A stretch of 64,000 bases of DNA from JANQEU01 sp965601455. GTDB lineage: Bacteria; Bacteroidota; Bacteroidia; Cytophagales; Cyclobacteriaceae. Shown here piece after piece: positions 9,955-18,429 of the stretch. The notes below the pieces were generated by a model, which saw only the letters and a program-made list of their open reading frames with translations, searched no databases and was not told the origin of the DNA. The position numbers and the translations under genes are program-made. Location: contig OZ271831.1 in the NCBI GenBank assembly GCA_965601455.1, positions 2,914,001 to 2,978,000 on the forward strand, read 5' to 3'. Numbering within the stretch: the first letter of the stretch is position 1; every line of letters begins with the position of its first letter.

Positions 9955-9992
9955 AATTAGAGTGGAGGAACTTCCTCCACTCTAATTTGTTT
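9955..9992 (+). terminator. Terminator of rpsA
   Basis: A perfect 16-bp inverted repeat, AATTAGAGTGGAGGAA / TTCCTCCACTCTAATT (9955-9970 and 9972-9987), with a 1-nt centre starts 9 nt after the S1 stop. The A/T ends supply the U-tract. Confidence 0.8.
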
Positions 9993-9999
9993 AAGTTTG
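9992..9999 (+). promoter_or_regulatory. Possible -7 element ahead of the tRNA-Cys array
   Basis: TAAGTTTG matches TAnnTTTG exactly and ends 8 nt before the first repeat unit. I see no clear TTG at the expected upstream distance, where the S1 terminator lies. If used, it would transcribe the whole array together with tRNA-Cys. Confidence 0.35.
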
Positions 10000-10007
10000 A
10001 TGAATAT

Positions 10008-10405
10008 GGTTCTGTAGTCGAGCCTGCCAGCCGGTGGGGAGGTCTGCAAAACCAAAAAGATACGGTTCTGTGGCCGAGCCCGCCAGCCGGCGGGGAGGTC
10101 TGCAAAACCAGCAAGATTACGGTTCTGTGGCCGAGCCCGCCAGCCGGCGGGGAGGTCTGCAAAACCAGCAAGATTACGGTTCTGTGGCCGAGCCCGCCAG
10201 CTGGCGGAGAGGTTTGCAAAACCAGCAAGATTACGGTTCTGTGGCCGAGCCCGCCAGCCGGCGGGGAGGTCTGCAAAACCAGCAAGATTACGGTTCTGTG
10301 GCCGAGCCCGCCAGCTGGCGGGGAGGTCTGCAAAACCAGCAAGATTACGGTTCTGTGGCCGAGCCCGCCAGCTGGCGGGGAGGTCTGCAAAACCAGCAAG
10401 ATTAC
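10008..10405 (+). repeat. Tandem array of seven tRNA-Cys 5'-half/palindrome units
   Basis: Seven head-to-tail units start at 10008, 10064, 10121, 10178, 10235, 10292 and 10349 (first 56 nt, others 57 nt). Each contains the tRNA-Cys 5' end GGTTCTGTGGCCGAG, then a palindrome CCCGCC-AGCC/T-GGCGGG in place of the rest of the D-arm, then the anticodon region GAGGTCTGCAAAACC with the GCA anticodon, then the linker AGCAAGATTAC. T-arm and 3' acceptor strand are missing, so no unit can fold as a tRNA. The intact tRNA-Cys follows without a gap in the same register. Units 2-7 are nearly identical; unit 1 is the most diverged (CCTGCC/GGTGGG, both changes keep G-U pairing). Confidence 0.95.
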
Positions 10406-10476
10406 GGTTCTGTGGCCGAGTGGCTAGGCAGAGGTCTGCAAAACCTTTTACGGCGGTTCGAATCCGCCCAGAACCT
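10406..10476 (+). tRNA. tRNA-Cys (GCA)
   Basis: 71-nt cloverleaf. Acceptor stem GGTTCTG/CAGAACC (10406-10412 and 10469-10475), D stem GCC/GGC, anticodon stem GAGGT/ACCTT with loop CTGCAAA (anticodon GCA at 10438-10440), T arm GGCGG-TTCGAAT-CCGCC, discriminator U at 10476. U73 is the known cysteine identity base. CCA is not encoded. It directly abuts the tandem array of partial copies and is followed by a terminator. Confidence 0.96.
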
Positions 10477-10479
10477 CAG

Positions 10480-10506
10480 AGGGATCCATTAGGATCCCTT
10501 TTTTAT
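10480..10506 (+). terminator. Terminator of tRNA-Cys
   Basis: AGGGATCC-ATTA-GGATCCCT followed by a T-run of six or more, 3 nt after the tRNA. Confidence 0.85.
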
Positions 10507-10522
10507 TTGAAATGGATTAGTA

Positions 10523-10617
10523 ACGCGTCTGTCACCCTGAGGTGCGAAGCCTCGAAGGGGACATTGCACCAGTCACCTTTCGAGACACTCCTTTCGTCGC
10601 TCCTCAAGGTGACAATT
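10523..10617 (+). repeat. Intergenic palindromic repeat, copy A (full length)
   Basis: About 95 nt. Its ends GTCACCCTGAGG (10531-10542) and CCTCAAGGTGAC (10602-10613) are inverted repeats with one mismatch, and the inner part holds a second GTCACC. Partial copies occur at 11687-11732, 11766-11841 and 14678-14715. It resembles the short non-autonomous intergenic repeats common in Bacteroidota. No transposase is present in the window. Confidence 0.8.
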
Positions 10618-10642
10618 ACATCAATTTTTACAATCGAGTTAC

Positions 10643-11581
10643 TCATCGTTTCTTTAAAGTGACAATAATGGTGCTTATAATAAAGCTATCGTAATCTGTC
10701 GTCTTATTGTAGAAACACTCCGGGTATTGATCAATCAACTTCAAACCACTAAAGTTTGGGATCTCGGTTAATTGGATGACTTCGGCCTTTGATTTTTGGT
10801 TCTTCCATAACTCACGAAACTGAGTGGCAGTCCATCCATTTAAGTAATGGCCCAACTTGAAATCTAGTTTCCCAAGATCATGATCAAGACAGTATTGCTC
10901 GAGCGTTTCTTCGCTGAAAAGAAGATGACAGTATGGAACAGAGATTTTCTTATATAGATGATAACCTAATGGAGAAAAATAAAGTGGTCCGAAATTGAGG
11001 TAGATCAGGCCTCCCGGTCTCGCCACCCTGATCATTTCCGAAAGAGCTTTCTCAGGATCATCAAAATGTTCAAATGAATTGTAAGAGAAAACAAGATCAA
11101 AGGAATTATCATCTAATGGCATATTCATCACATCCCCTGTGATAAACTCAACCGGAGAATTAATAACCTCCTCCGCTGGAAGGGGATCTAAATCCAAACA
11201 ACATGCATTTAATCCATGTTTATCATTTAAATGATAACTCACTACACCATCCCTTGCCCCAACTTCAAGTGAATCTTGCGCTGATCTATCAAGATTTACC
11301 TGGGCGAGTTCAAAAAGCTCTTTGGTTCTATCAAGCCCACGCATATCAACACTTGCTTTGTCATATTTATAACCTTTGACCAGCTTCTTTACTTCATGCA
11401 TCTTATCCAGGTCATCCCTAGTTAGATAGGTGAATTCCGTAGTTGATCCAGCCCGATTCAGTCGTTGTTTTAAACGCTGTTTCTTTTGCTTCCAAGTATA
11501 AGCGAATTGCAGCTTTCGTATCTTGCTTAATATACCAAGACCGAATATCTTGATTAGTAGACTCTTTAGTACGTTTTTCAT
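10643..11581 (-). CDS. Class I SAM-dependent methyltransferase
   Basis: 312 residues. The Rossmann-type methyltransferase core lies at about 100-210: the motif I region reads SLEVGARDGVVSYHL, then CCLDLDPLP, GDVMNMPLDDNSFDLVFSYN and HFDDPEKALSEMIRVARPGG (Methyltransf_11 pattern). The basic, helical N-terminus (about 1-45, with WKQKKQRLKQR) is unusual. The C-terminal third is family-specific. The substrate is unknown; proteins with this architecture often lie in surface polysaccharide loci, but no such locus is present here. It is a single gene between intergenic repeat copies. A possible TACTTTCG promoter element lies 58 bp upstream. Confidence 0.82.
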   Translation of the reverse strand: MKNVLKSLLIKIFGLGILSKIRKLQFAYTWKQKKQRLKQRLNRAGSTTEFTYLTRDDLDKMHEVKKLVKGYKYDKASVDMRGLDRTKELFELAQVNLDRSAQDSLEVGARDGVVSYHLNDKHGLNACCLDLDPLPAEEVINSPVEFITGDVMNMPLDDNSFDLVFSYNSFEHFDDPEKALSEMIRVARPGGLIYLNFGPLYFSPLGYHLYKKISVPYCHLLFSEETLEQYCLDHDLGKLDFKLGHYLNGWTATQFRELWKNQKSKAEVIQLTEIPNFSGLKLIDQYPECFYNKTTDYDSFIISTIIVTLKKR

Positions 11582-11638
11582 TATTAGCTTTTACCTTTCC
11601 CCTTAAAACCCGTAATGATAGTTGAATTAAGATAGTTG

Positions 11639-11646
11639 CGAAAGTA
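11639..11646 (-). promoter_or_regulatory. Possible -7 element of the methyltransferase gene
   Basis: On the minus strand TACTTTCG, one base from TAnnTTTG, placed to give a 5' leader of about 50 nt. No clear TTG upstream. Confidence 0.3.
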
Positions 11647-11686
11647 TACAGGATTGATCTTGTTTTTGAGTAAAAATCCGACAAAC

Positions 11687-11732
11687 GTCACCTTCCGAGA
11701 CGCTCCTATCGTCACTCCTCAAGGTGACAATT
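11687..11732 (+). repeat. Intergenic palindromic repeat, copy B (3' half)
   Basis: Matches the right half of copy A: GTCACCTTCCGAG ... CTCAAGGTGACAATT, an inverted pair that would fold into a hairpin. Confidence 0.7.
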
Positions 11733-11765
11733 GAAATTACAAGGAAATAGCAAAAGTAGTCGGCA

Positions 11766-11841
11766 ACGCGTCTGTCACCCTGAGGTGCGAAGCATCGAAG
11801 GGGACATTGCACCAGTCACCTCCCGAGACGCTCCTCTCGTC
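11766..11841 (+). repeat. Intergenic palindromic repeat, copy C (5' part)
   Basis: Matches the left three quarters of copy A, starting ACGCGTCTGTCACC and ending at CTCGTC. The right arm is missing. Confidence 0.7.
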
Positions 11842-11918
11842 TACTTTCTGACTACAGGTTCTTTTTATATTACTAATAACGCTTCTATTATTTTTAAGCT
11901 AGATAGTTTGGTAATTCA

Positions 11919-13589
11919 ATGTACCGGACAATCCTTCTTACTTCACTCCTCACCTCGACACATATTGTAATGTCCCAATCCGTGGTTAATGCCAGCCCTG
12001 ATGACTGGACCTGGGAAGAAGCCAGTCAGGAAATCATGGAATTCTTGAATACCGATGCATTGAAAAATTGCTCTGGACTAGATAACACTTCCAAAGCGCA
12101 AGAGATTGTCAGCTTCCTGGAAGAGTTCAGCATACGGAATGAATTTGATGTGCAATTTCAGGCTTATGTAGACAGATCTGCCTTCTGGCAACGAGTATTC
12201 AATCGTAAGAAAAAAGACGAGTGGAATAGAAATGACGACGCATTGAAGATAAGAGTCGTGTTCGAAAGAATTGGCAATACACCTCAAGATGGATATAGAG
12301 TTAAGCCGGAAATAGTTGTAACATCACCCACTGTTTTAAAAGCACTCGGACTTACTCAAGGTGATCTAAAGGCTATACTGGAAGAAAATCGACTCCGACA
12401 TACTTTACGAGAAACCTATACCAAAACCCTGGACGCGCATGAAGCGATTCTTCGCACAGTGATCGGTACACTTTCCCAACTTGAGGGTAATCTCATGCCC
12501 GATTTAGAGATTAAACCTCAGATTAGTTACGATTATATTGTCACGGACGCTGATGCATGGTATAGAAAACATGATGCTCCTTACGGGGTAATTACCCCGG
12601 TTCCTAGAAACAATGTCTTAGAGAAAGGAACTCAGGTCGCTGTATTGGAGGTACTCAAAGACAACAAAGGGGCTTATGTCGCTAAAATTCATCTAAAGGA
12701 ATTGGCAGAGGTAGAATTCACCTCTCTTTCCAATCTTAGTCAGGTAAGGAACTTCGATAAAATTCGTCGATACAGAGTGATCAAGGATACTGAAATCACA
12801 GATATCCCATACAGTCATGTTGAATCACCAGAATACCTTAAAGGAGGAAGTGAAATTGAAGCAGACAAGTATTGTGATGAATTTATAAAGGTTTTAAACA
12901 GTAATAAAGACGATACGGATCAATGGGTTGCAAAAAAAGACCTTGTCTTATCTAGTCAGGTTTCAAAGGAATCCTTTGTAAAGGAAACATTCAACGCAAC
13001 CAAGGTGGGTACGAAATTCACCGGTGACGAGACAACGGCGGCATGTAATATTTGTGTACGATCTGCACTTCTATTGCTGAAGGAAGATCAAGCCTTGTTC
13101 CCCTTTGAAGGAAGTGCCTACTACGATCCTGCCAATGCGTTTCAGGTCAGCTATCCAAAAGGTTATGTTTCAAACCCGGGAAAGGCCCAGAATATCAAAG
13201 AAGACTTTGACATCATTAATTCCAAAATTGACTTGTATACTCGATTTAAGGAGATCAGGAAACAACCAGAAGAATCATGGGAAGTCTATTTTCAAAGACT
13301 ACAGGATAAGGCTAATAACGGTGAGATTGTGATAGGCACCATGTTAAGTTCGGATGGCTCCTTTGGCCATGTGATAATGATTACTCCGGGTGGGTTAATT
13401 AACGTCAAGAAAAGTAATGAGGAATATGAGGGAAAATGGGGATCTACATTTTTCAAACTTGGAATTGACAAGGTGCCACGTGTTTTGGAGTGTGGTACTG
13501 GAGCTCGTGAATATGAAGCTCCTATCTGTAGAAATGTGGATCGAGCCGGTGTCGAATTAAGACTTAAATGGTTTATATACAAATTATGA
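11919..13589 (+). CDS. Secreted protein, possible NlpC/P60-like cysteine hydrolase
   Basis: 556 residues. An N-terminal signal peptide (about 1-20, ending VMSQS) shows export. I recognise no named domain in the N-terminal half. The middle (about 205-350) has two short beta-rich segments that could be SH3-like. The C-terminal part holds Cys376 in TTAACNICVRSALLL, then NAFQVSYPKG, then His484 in DGSFGHVIMITPGG. A CN-x-x-V motif followed about 110 residues later by GH-V-x-x-I is the usual layout of NlpC/P60 and CHAP-type cell-wall amidases or peptidases. This is inference from pattern. Its stop codon overlaps the start of the next gene (ATGA), so the two secreted proteins are probably made together. 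Confidence 0.6.
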   Translation: MYRTILLTSLLTSTHIVMSQSVVNASPDDWTWEEASQEIMEFLNTDALKNCSGLDNTSKAQEIVSFLEEFSIRNEFDVQFQAYVDRSAFWQRVFNRKKKDEWNRNDDALKIRVVFERIGNTPQDGYRVKPEIVVTSPTVLKALGLTQGDLKAILEENRLRHTLRETYTKTLDAHEAILRTVIGTLSQLEGNLMPDLEIKPQISYDYIVTDADAWYRKHDAPYGVITPVPRNNVLEKGTQVAVLEVLKDNKGAYVAKIHLKELAEVEFTSLSNLSQVRNFDKIRRYRVIKDTEITDIPYSHVESPEYLKGGSEIEADKYCDEFIKVLNSNKDDTDQWVAKKDLVLSSQVSKESFVKETFNATKVGTKFTGDETTAACNICVRSALLLLKEDQALFPFEGSAYYDPANAFQVSYPKGYVSNPGKAQNIKEDFDIINSKIDLYTRFKEIRKQPEESWEVYFQRLQDKANNGEIVIGTMLSSDGSFGHVIMITPGGLINVKKSNEEYEGKWGSTFFKLGIDKVPRVLECGTGAREYEAPICRNVDRAGVELRLKWFIYKL

Positions 13590-14635
13590 GAAAATACGGA
13601 TTAAGTTCCCTCTATCTAATTTACTTACATCTAACTGTCTGTGGACAAGAAAATTTCAAAAGGAGTACAGAGACCATTTGGCCGATTCCTGTAAATATTG
13701 GTGTTTTAGTCGGAAAGTACGATTCTAAGTTAATCATGATGGGTAGTGGTGACATATTTCAAAACCAGTATAGCTTCTACGGAATTACCGAATTCAGTGA
13801 GCAGAGGACAGAAAACTTAACTTTTAAACTTCCTTTGGAAAAATCAAACTGGACAGATGGCTTTCTGGAAATAGAAAAAGCCTATAATGAATTTTATGCC
13901 TATCGGTTAGGATATTTGAATCAGGATTATTCGATATATTATCAAAACCTTTGGCTTCAGCATCAAGGCAAAGACTACTTCCTTGATAGCATCTACAACG
14001 CCGATAAGCCCATACACTCCTCCTTCAGTGATGATGGACGATACCTATTAATCAACACCCTAAGTACTTATTACGATTATTATAATCCGGAACAAGACAA
14101 TCGGATTATGGTCTACGATTTGAATAACATCGATCAGGGACAAATCAATAAAGACTATATTCCCTGCATCCACTGTGCAGATAGTTACCTGGTCCGGGAT
14201 CAGCTATTTTTTACCATTGGTGAGAGAGATGGATATGGTGGATTCAGTAATAAGAATATATACGTCGCGCCTTGGGGTAGTCTGACAGATACCGTCAAAA
14301 TAGCTGAGAATACAGATATCATGGCCATTTCATCAGACGGAAGATTTATACTGGGTACCCGTTTCTGGGACCGGCAAAAAACAACTGCAGTAATAATTGA
14401 TGTAGAAAGCAGAAAGTACCAGATGCTTTTAGGCAGAGACTATGGGAAAATGCGAGCATTTTACTCCGAACGTGAAAAGAAATTTGCTTTCCAATTCCGC
14501 AATCATCTGATCTATATTGATTTGCCTGGGACATTCCCTTTTGATGCTTTGAAATGGAAAAATGAAGAAATACCAGATTGGACGGAAGAAGAGTTTTGGA
14601 AGCAATTCGATCATCCTCCATTGTCAGATAATTAA
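13586..14635 (+). CDS. Secreted protein of unknown function, possible beta-propeller
   Basis: 349 residues from the ATG at 13586, which forms an ATGA overlap with the preceding stop and gives a clean signal peptide (MRKYGLSSLYLIYLHLTVCG). An in-frame start six codons earlier is less likely. No known domain recognised. Two segments read like WD40/TolB propeller blades (SSFSDDGRYLLINTL and AISSDGRFILGTRF). The coupling suggests a partner role for the upstream putative cysteine hydrolase. Function unknown. Confidence 0.7.
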   Translation: MRKYGLSSLYLIYLHLTVCGQENFKRSTETIWPIPVNIGVLVGKYDSKLIMMGSGDIFQNQYSFYGITEFSEQRTENLTFKLPLEKSNWTDGFLEIEKAYNEFYAYRLGYLNQDYSIYYQNLWLQHQGKDYFLDSIYNADKPIHSSFSDDGRYLLINTLSTYYDYYNPEQDNRIMVYDLNNIDQGQINKDYIPCIHCADSYLVRDQLFFTIGERDGYGGFSNKNIYVAPWGSLTDTVKIAENTDIMAISSDGRFILGTRFWDRQKTTAVIIDVESRKYQMLLGRDYGKMRAFYSEREKKFAFQFRNHLIYIDLPGTFPFDALKWKNEEIPDWTEEEFWKQFDHPPLSDN

Positions 14636-14677
14636 TCCTATCTAAGTCTAGGAACACGAAGTAATCCATCACTCTTT

Positions 14678-14715
14678 CTGTCACCCTGAGGTGCGAAGCC
14701 TCGAAGGGGACATTA
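14678..14715 (+). repeat. Intergenic palindromic repeat, copy D (left fragment)
   Basis: The first 34 nt or so are identical to copy A (GTCACCCTGAGGTGCGAAGC onward), then the match stops. It lies between convergent genes. Confidence 0.7.
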
Positions 14716-14726
14716 CGCGGGTTGAT

Positions 14727-14981
14727 CTACCCCTCTACCCATTCAATACTTACAACCTCCTCCAGAGGCAACCGGGTGTTGCCAAACCGAGTACCGGCTA
14801 GTATGATCAGGGCGGGCGGCATCGGCGGTACTTCCAAGCCTGGATAGCTAGCGCCTTCTGTTGCACTTACATCGTGGCTTCTAAGCACCGCTTCCTGAAC
14901 AAATCCATTCTTCTTCTCGATTTTTATCTTAGATCCTAGTGGGATGTTTTTGATGATGGAATAGGCCTCTTCCGATGTCAT
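14727..14981 (-). CDS. Small conserved-looking hypothetical protein
   Basis: 84 residues, ATG start, no signal peptide or membrane segment. It starts with a short helix (TSEEAYSIIKNI), then beta-strand-like segments (GSKIKIEKKNGFVQEAVLRS, PALIILAGTRFG, LEEVVSIEWVEG). The pattern suggests a small beta-barrel (SH3/Sm-like) fold. I cannot assign a function. It lies alone between a repeat copy and a terminator, on the strand opposite the preceding genes. Confidence 0.6.
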   Translation of the reverse strand: MTSEEAYSIIKNIPLGSKIKIEKKNGFVQEAVLRSHDVSATEGASYPGLEVPPMPPALIILAGTRFGNTRLPLEEVVSIEWVEG

Positions 14982-15024
14982 GCTTACCGTTTCCTACTTA
15001 ACAAGAATCGTTGACTTTTGGTTT

Positions 15025-15059
15025 TAAAAAAGTAAAACCCAGATCGGTGTGACCTGGGT
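15025..15059 (-). terminator. Terminator of the GloVer/MBG protein gene
   Basis: On the minus strand ACCCAG...CTGGGT (6 bp, 11-nt loop) followed by TTTACTTTTTT, 22 bp after the stop. Confidence 0.7.
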
Positions 15060-15081
15060 CTCTTGTCAAGTTGCTGAGAGA

Positions 15082-18000
15082 TTACTCTTTGATAATCTTG
15101 AACACACGTGGATTCCCGATCCCTTGTAATAGTACCTGGTAGGTACCATTTGATAAACTTCGAATGTTGTATATATCCATCTTTCCGAATTCTTTGATCT
15201 TGATCCCTTTAAGATCATACAAGGTCAAACTGGAGTATTCCAGATTTCCAGGAATGCTAAAGGTAGATTTCACTGGATTCGGGATCACTTCAATATTGTC
15301 AAATCCCGTGATTCCGAGCGGAACTTGAACCTCCTCTATCACCAAGGTCTGCGTAACATTTGCCGCCGGGTTGTAATTAGTATTCCCACCTTGTGAAGCA
15401 GTGATCGTTGCCGTTCCGGCCGAGTTGATCGTCACGGTATTTCCGGAAATAGTTATCAGGTCATCTGCCGTAGAGTAGCTGACCCCTAACCCGGAAGAAG
15501 CTGTAGCTTCCAGGTTAAAGTCATCGTCACCAGTTGTTCGTGTACCCAATGAGTTGAATGTTATGGACTGATCAGCTTTATCAATAGTTAACGAGCCCGA
15601 CGTATACGAAATAGCATAGTTCGGTGCCTCTGCTCCCGATATATCAATTGTGTACTCCCCAGCATCGGAGTCCTTGGTAGCTGTAGAGGAGAAAGTTGGT
15701 TGTTTGGTAAGGACGGATTCATCCTCACCATTGACAAAGCCGGAATAGGAGGCAGTAAACGCTGGATTATCCTCGCCAAATTTTCGGCTTCTGTCTACGG
15801 CAGTAGCTGTTATTCCGGCAGCGGAAATAGTAAATGTCGACGACTCTATAGAAATATCATACTTATTTCCTGCGGAGAGGTTACCAATTTGCATGTCATA
15901 TTGACCAACCAATTCACCCTCTGTCCGGCTTAATTCACCATTAATCTCATCTCCTTCAAGAAGGTTACCAGACTTAATTGTGTAGGTGAATTCCGGATCA
16001 TCGGATCCATATGTCTTGGAGGCATTTGCTACCTCCAAAACAATCGGAATTGGTTTTACATCGATTGTAATTGACTTAGTTCCGGCAAAATAGTTGTTGT
16101 CCTCAGGTTGAGAAGCAGTTAAGGTAACTGAACCTACTCCAACAATAGTAGCCGTCGATCCTGAAACCTTAATGATCGATTCATTTGAACTGGAGTATGC
16201 GATTGGACTACTTGAATTCGAAGTGGCACTCAATTCAAACGGATCATCACCATATGATTTATCAGATAATTCAAAGGCTATCAGTTGACTGTCCTTTATA
16301 GCAATAAGTGTACTTGCAGGATTTCCACTCTCACCGGATAAGTCCAGTACCTTTTCAAAGTTTGTCCCTATGGTGTCAATAGAAAAGATAATACCATCAT
16401 CATTCAACCCGCCGGAATTTGTTGTACCGTAAAACTTAGATCCAATTTGAGTTAAGCCACCAATAGGGTACCGCCCGTTGAGACTATCAAAATCGTGAAG
16501 CTTTTGAAAAGTCCCAGTGGTATCAATGGAAAATATGATCCCAAACTCATTTGCCCCTCCACGTTGTGTGACTCCCCATAATTTGCTTCGCAACGGAATC
16601 AATTTACCTGATTGGTTACCAACACTACCATTAGCTTGTTCAAAATTGTGAACTATTGTGAAGTTGGTTCCGGAGGTATCGATATTGAATATTATTCCTG
16701 AATTATTTGAGCCTCCCCCAGATGTTCTTCCCCATAATTTACTTTCTATTAGAGTTAGATCTCCTCGCGGAATTCCATCGGATTCTGTAAACTCGTAACG
16801 AGTTTGGTAGGAAATAGCTCCTTCTAACCCCACTGAGAAAATAATTCCTTTTCCACTGGATCCACCTCTTTCTGTTATTCCCCAATACTCATCGTTAACA
16901 GCAGTTAAGCTTTCTCTACCTGCGCTTCCGTCACTTCCGCCAAGAAAGTATTTGATATTTCGGTAGTCCTTAGTCTGAAGATCGAAATCAAATACACCCT
17001 GAGGTGAAACACCTAGCAATATGCTATCTAAAAATAAAGGACTACCATTAATACTCGACCCAACCTCAGATGTTGCCACCCCACTTCCAATGAGCTGATA
17101 TAGAACCTCGTATCCTGTACCATCCAATTCTAGAGAATATATAACTCCAGAATTATCCGTACCCCCATTTCTGGTAACTCCATATAACTTTCCGTCTCCT
17201 AATACTACGTTACTGAAGGGAAAATCTCCTTGTGAACGATCGAAGTCTTTGATCAGATTATAATCACCATTTGCATTAGTAGAATAAATGGTGCCTACTC
17301 CACTAGTACCTCCTTGCGTGGTAATGACAATTAAACTATCATTCTTTACAAACAACTCTTCAGTTTGGTAAAACTGATTAGTAGGGTAATCAAATGATTG
17401 CGTCAAACCAGATCCGTCGAAGTTAACAGAGAACAGTCCATCCTCAAATGTTGCAAAAACATCCCCCCAAATTTTTCCTCCAAAGGAAACTATGAACTTC
17501 GGAGTAGTTAAGCCCGAACCAAAATCTACGATCTTAGTGTAATTTGTTCCGTCTAAATCTAAGGTAAACAGTACACCTACATTAGAATTCCCTCCGCTTG
17601 TGGTTGCACCATAAATCTTACTGTTAGCCACAATAAGATTTCCGCGGGGTGTATCTCCATCCGTTCCTGAGAATTCGTGCAGCACTGTATAATTACTACC
17701 GTCCTCATTTATTGAAAAAACAACTCCCATGTCGCTGGTACCTCCTTCAGTTGTCATCCCCCATAATTTTCCACCATGATAAATCAAGTTGGACACTGGC
17801 TTGGTCCCTGTCTCTTGGGAAAAAGAGTGCTCTACGTTGTAATTATTACCATCAATGCCTATTGAAAATATATTACCCGGTAACGTACTTGTAGTACCCC
17901 ATAATTTATTGTTAGCGAATATTAAACCGCCCTCCGGCCACCGGCTACCGCCCACAATATCATCCCAACGATGGATCACGGTAAAATTCGATCCATCTTT

Positions 18001-18429
18001 ATCTATGGTGTAAATCAACCCTCGATCTACATTGGTCCCATTAGCAATTCCGTAGATTTTTCCCTCATGTTCTAATAGATAACCGGTAGGACCTGATCCA
18101 TTTATCCCATCAAACTCATGAACAATTTCAAAATTCTCACCATTTGGATCGACCCTGTAAAGTGAACCATGTCCAAATTTACCAGCATGGTTGTTGGGAG
18201 AAATTGTGAGAATACCCCGACCAACAGTACCCCATAATTTACCATCTATCAAGGCAACTCTTCCTTTTGGAGATCCAGGTGAAGAAAAATCAACCAATAT
18301 CTCTTTGGTCTTAGCCACAGGATCAACCGAAAAAATTGAACCTCCATTTGTACCGGTTCCAATAAGTTTCAACTGGGAAAATCCAACGGAGTAAACAAGG
18401 AATGTTAGAATGTATAGAAGTAATCTCAT
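15082..18429 (-). CDS. T9SS-sorted surface protein with GloVer repeats and MBG domains
   Basis: 1115 residues from the ATG at 18429, which gives the signal peptide MRLLLYILTFLVYSVGFSQ (a start 23 codons earlier adds non-signal residues). About 730 residues of repeats follow, of the form GG-x-x-G-x-I-(F/Y)-S-x-(D/N)-x-x-G-x-x-x-x-(I/V)-x-x-F, the choice-of-anchor tandem repeat known as GloVer. Then come Ig-like MBG-type domains (KTYGSDDPEFTYTI, RKFGEDNPAFTASYSG). The C-terminal 80 residues (VIPNPVKSTFSI ... GTYQVLLQG) are a type IX secretion sorting domain. It is predicted to be exported by T9SS and held on the cell surface. Function unknown, perhaps adhesion. A terminator follows the stop. 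Confidence 0.88.
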   Translation of the reverse strand: MRLLLYILTFLVYSVGFSQLKLIGTGTNGGSIFSVDPVAKTKEILVDFSSPGSPKGRVALIDGKLWGTVGRGILTISPNNHAGKFGHGSLYRVDPNGENFEIVHEFDGINGSGPTGYLLEHEGKIYGIANGTNVDRGLIYTIDKDGSNFTVIHRWDDIVGGSRWPEGGLIFANNKLWGTTSTLPGNIFSIGIDGNNYNVEHSFSQETGTKPVSNLIYHGGKLWGMTTEGGTSDMGVVFSINEDGSNYTVLHEFSGTDGDTPRGNLIVANSKIYGATTSGGNSNVGVLFTLDLDGTNYTKIVDFGSGLTTPKFIVSFGGKIWGDVFATFEDGLFSVNFDGSGLTQSFDYPTNQFYQTEELFVKNDSLIVITTQGGTSGVGTIYSTNANGDYNLIKDFDRSQGDFPFSNVVLGDGKLYGVTRNGGTDNSGVIYSLELDGTGYEVLYQLIGSGVATSEVGSSINGSPLFLDSILLGVSPQGVFDFDLQTKDYRNIKYFLGGSDGSAGRESLTAVNDEYWGITERGGSSGKGIIFSVGLEGAISYQTRYEFTESDGIPRGDLTLIESKLWGRTSGGGSNNSGIIFNIDTSGTNFTIVHNFEQANGSVGNQSGKLIPLRSKLWGVTQRGGANEFGIIFSIDTTGTFQKLHDFDSLNGRYPIGGLTQIGSKFYGTTNSGGLNDDGIIFSIDTIGTNFEKVLDLSGESGNPASTLIAIKDSQLIAFELSDKSYGDDPFELSATSNSSSPIAYSSSNESIIKVSGSTATIVGVGSVTLTASQPEDNNYFAGTKSITIDVKPIPIVLEVANASKTYGSDDPEFTYTIKSGNLLEGDEINGELSRTEGELVGQYDMQIGNLSAGNKYDISIESSTFTISAAGITATAVDRSRKFGEDNPAFTASYSGFVNGEDESVLTKQPTFSSTATKDSDAGEYTIDISGAEAPNYAISYTSGSLTIDKADQSITFNSLGTRTTGDDDFNLEATASSGLGVSYSTADDLITISGNTVTINSAGTATITASQGGNTNYNPAANVTQTLVIEEVQVPLGITGFDNIEVIPNPVKSTFSIPGNLEYSSLTLYDLKGIKIKEFGKMDIYNIRSLSNGTYQVLLQGIGNPRVFKIIKE

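Noticed and set aside
10008..10405. CRISPR array
   Set aside because: Units are contiguous, with no variable spacers, no cas genes, and clear identity to tRNA-Cys.
9953..10492. Three long open frames (about 146-152 codons) through the repeat array on both strands
   Set aside because: The unit length of 57 nt is a multiple of three, so frames stay open by repetition. The peptides simply repeat one 19-residue block and one frame runs into tRNA-Cys. The tRNA origin of the units explains the sequence.
11639..11841. Insertion sequence remnant
   Set aside because: Only short palindromic repeats are present; no transposase fragment in any frame.
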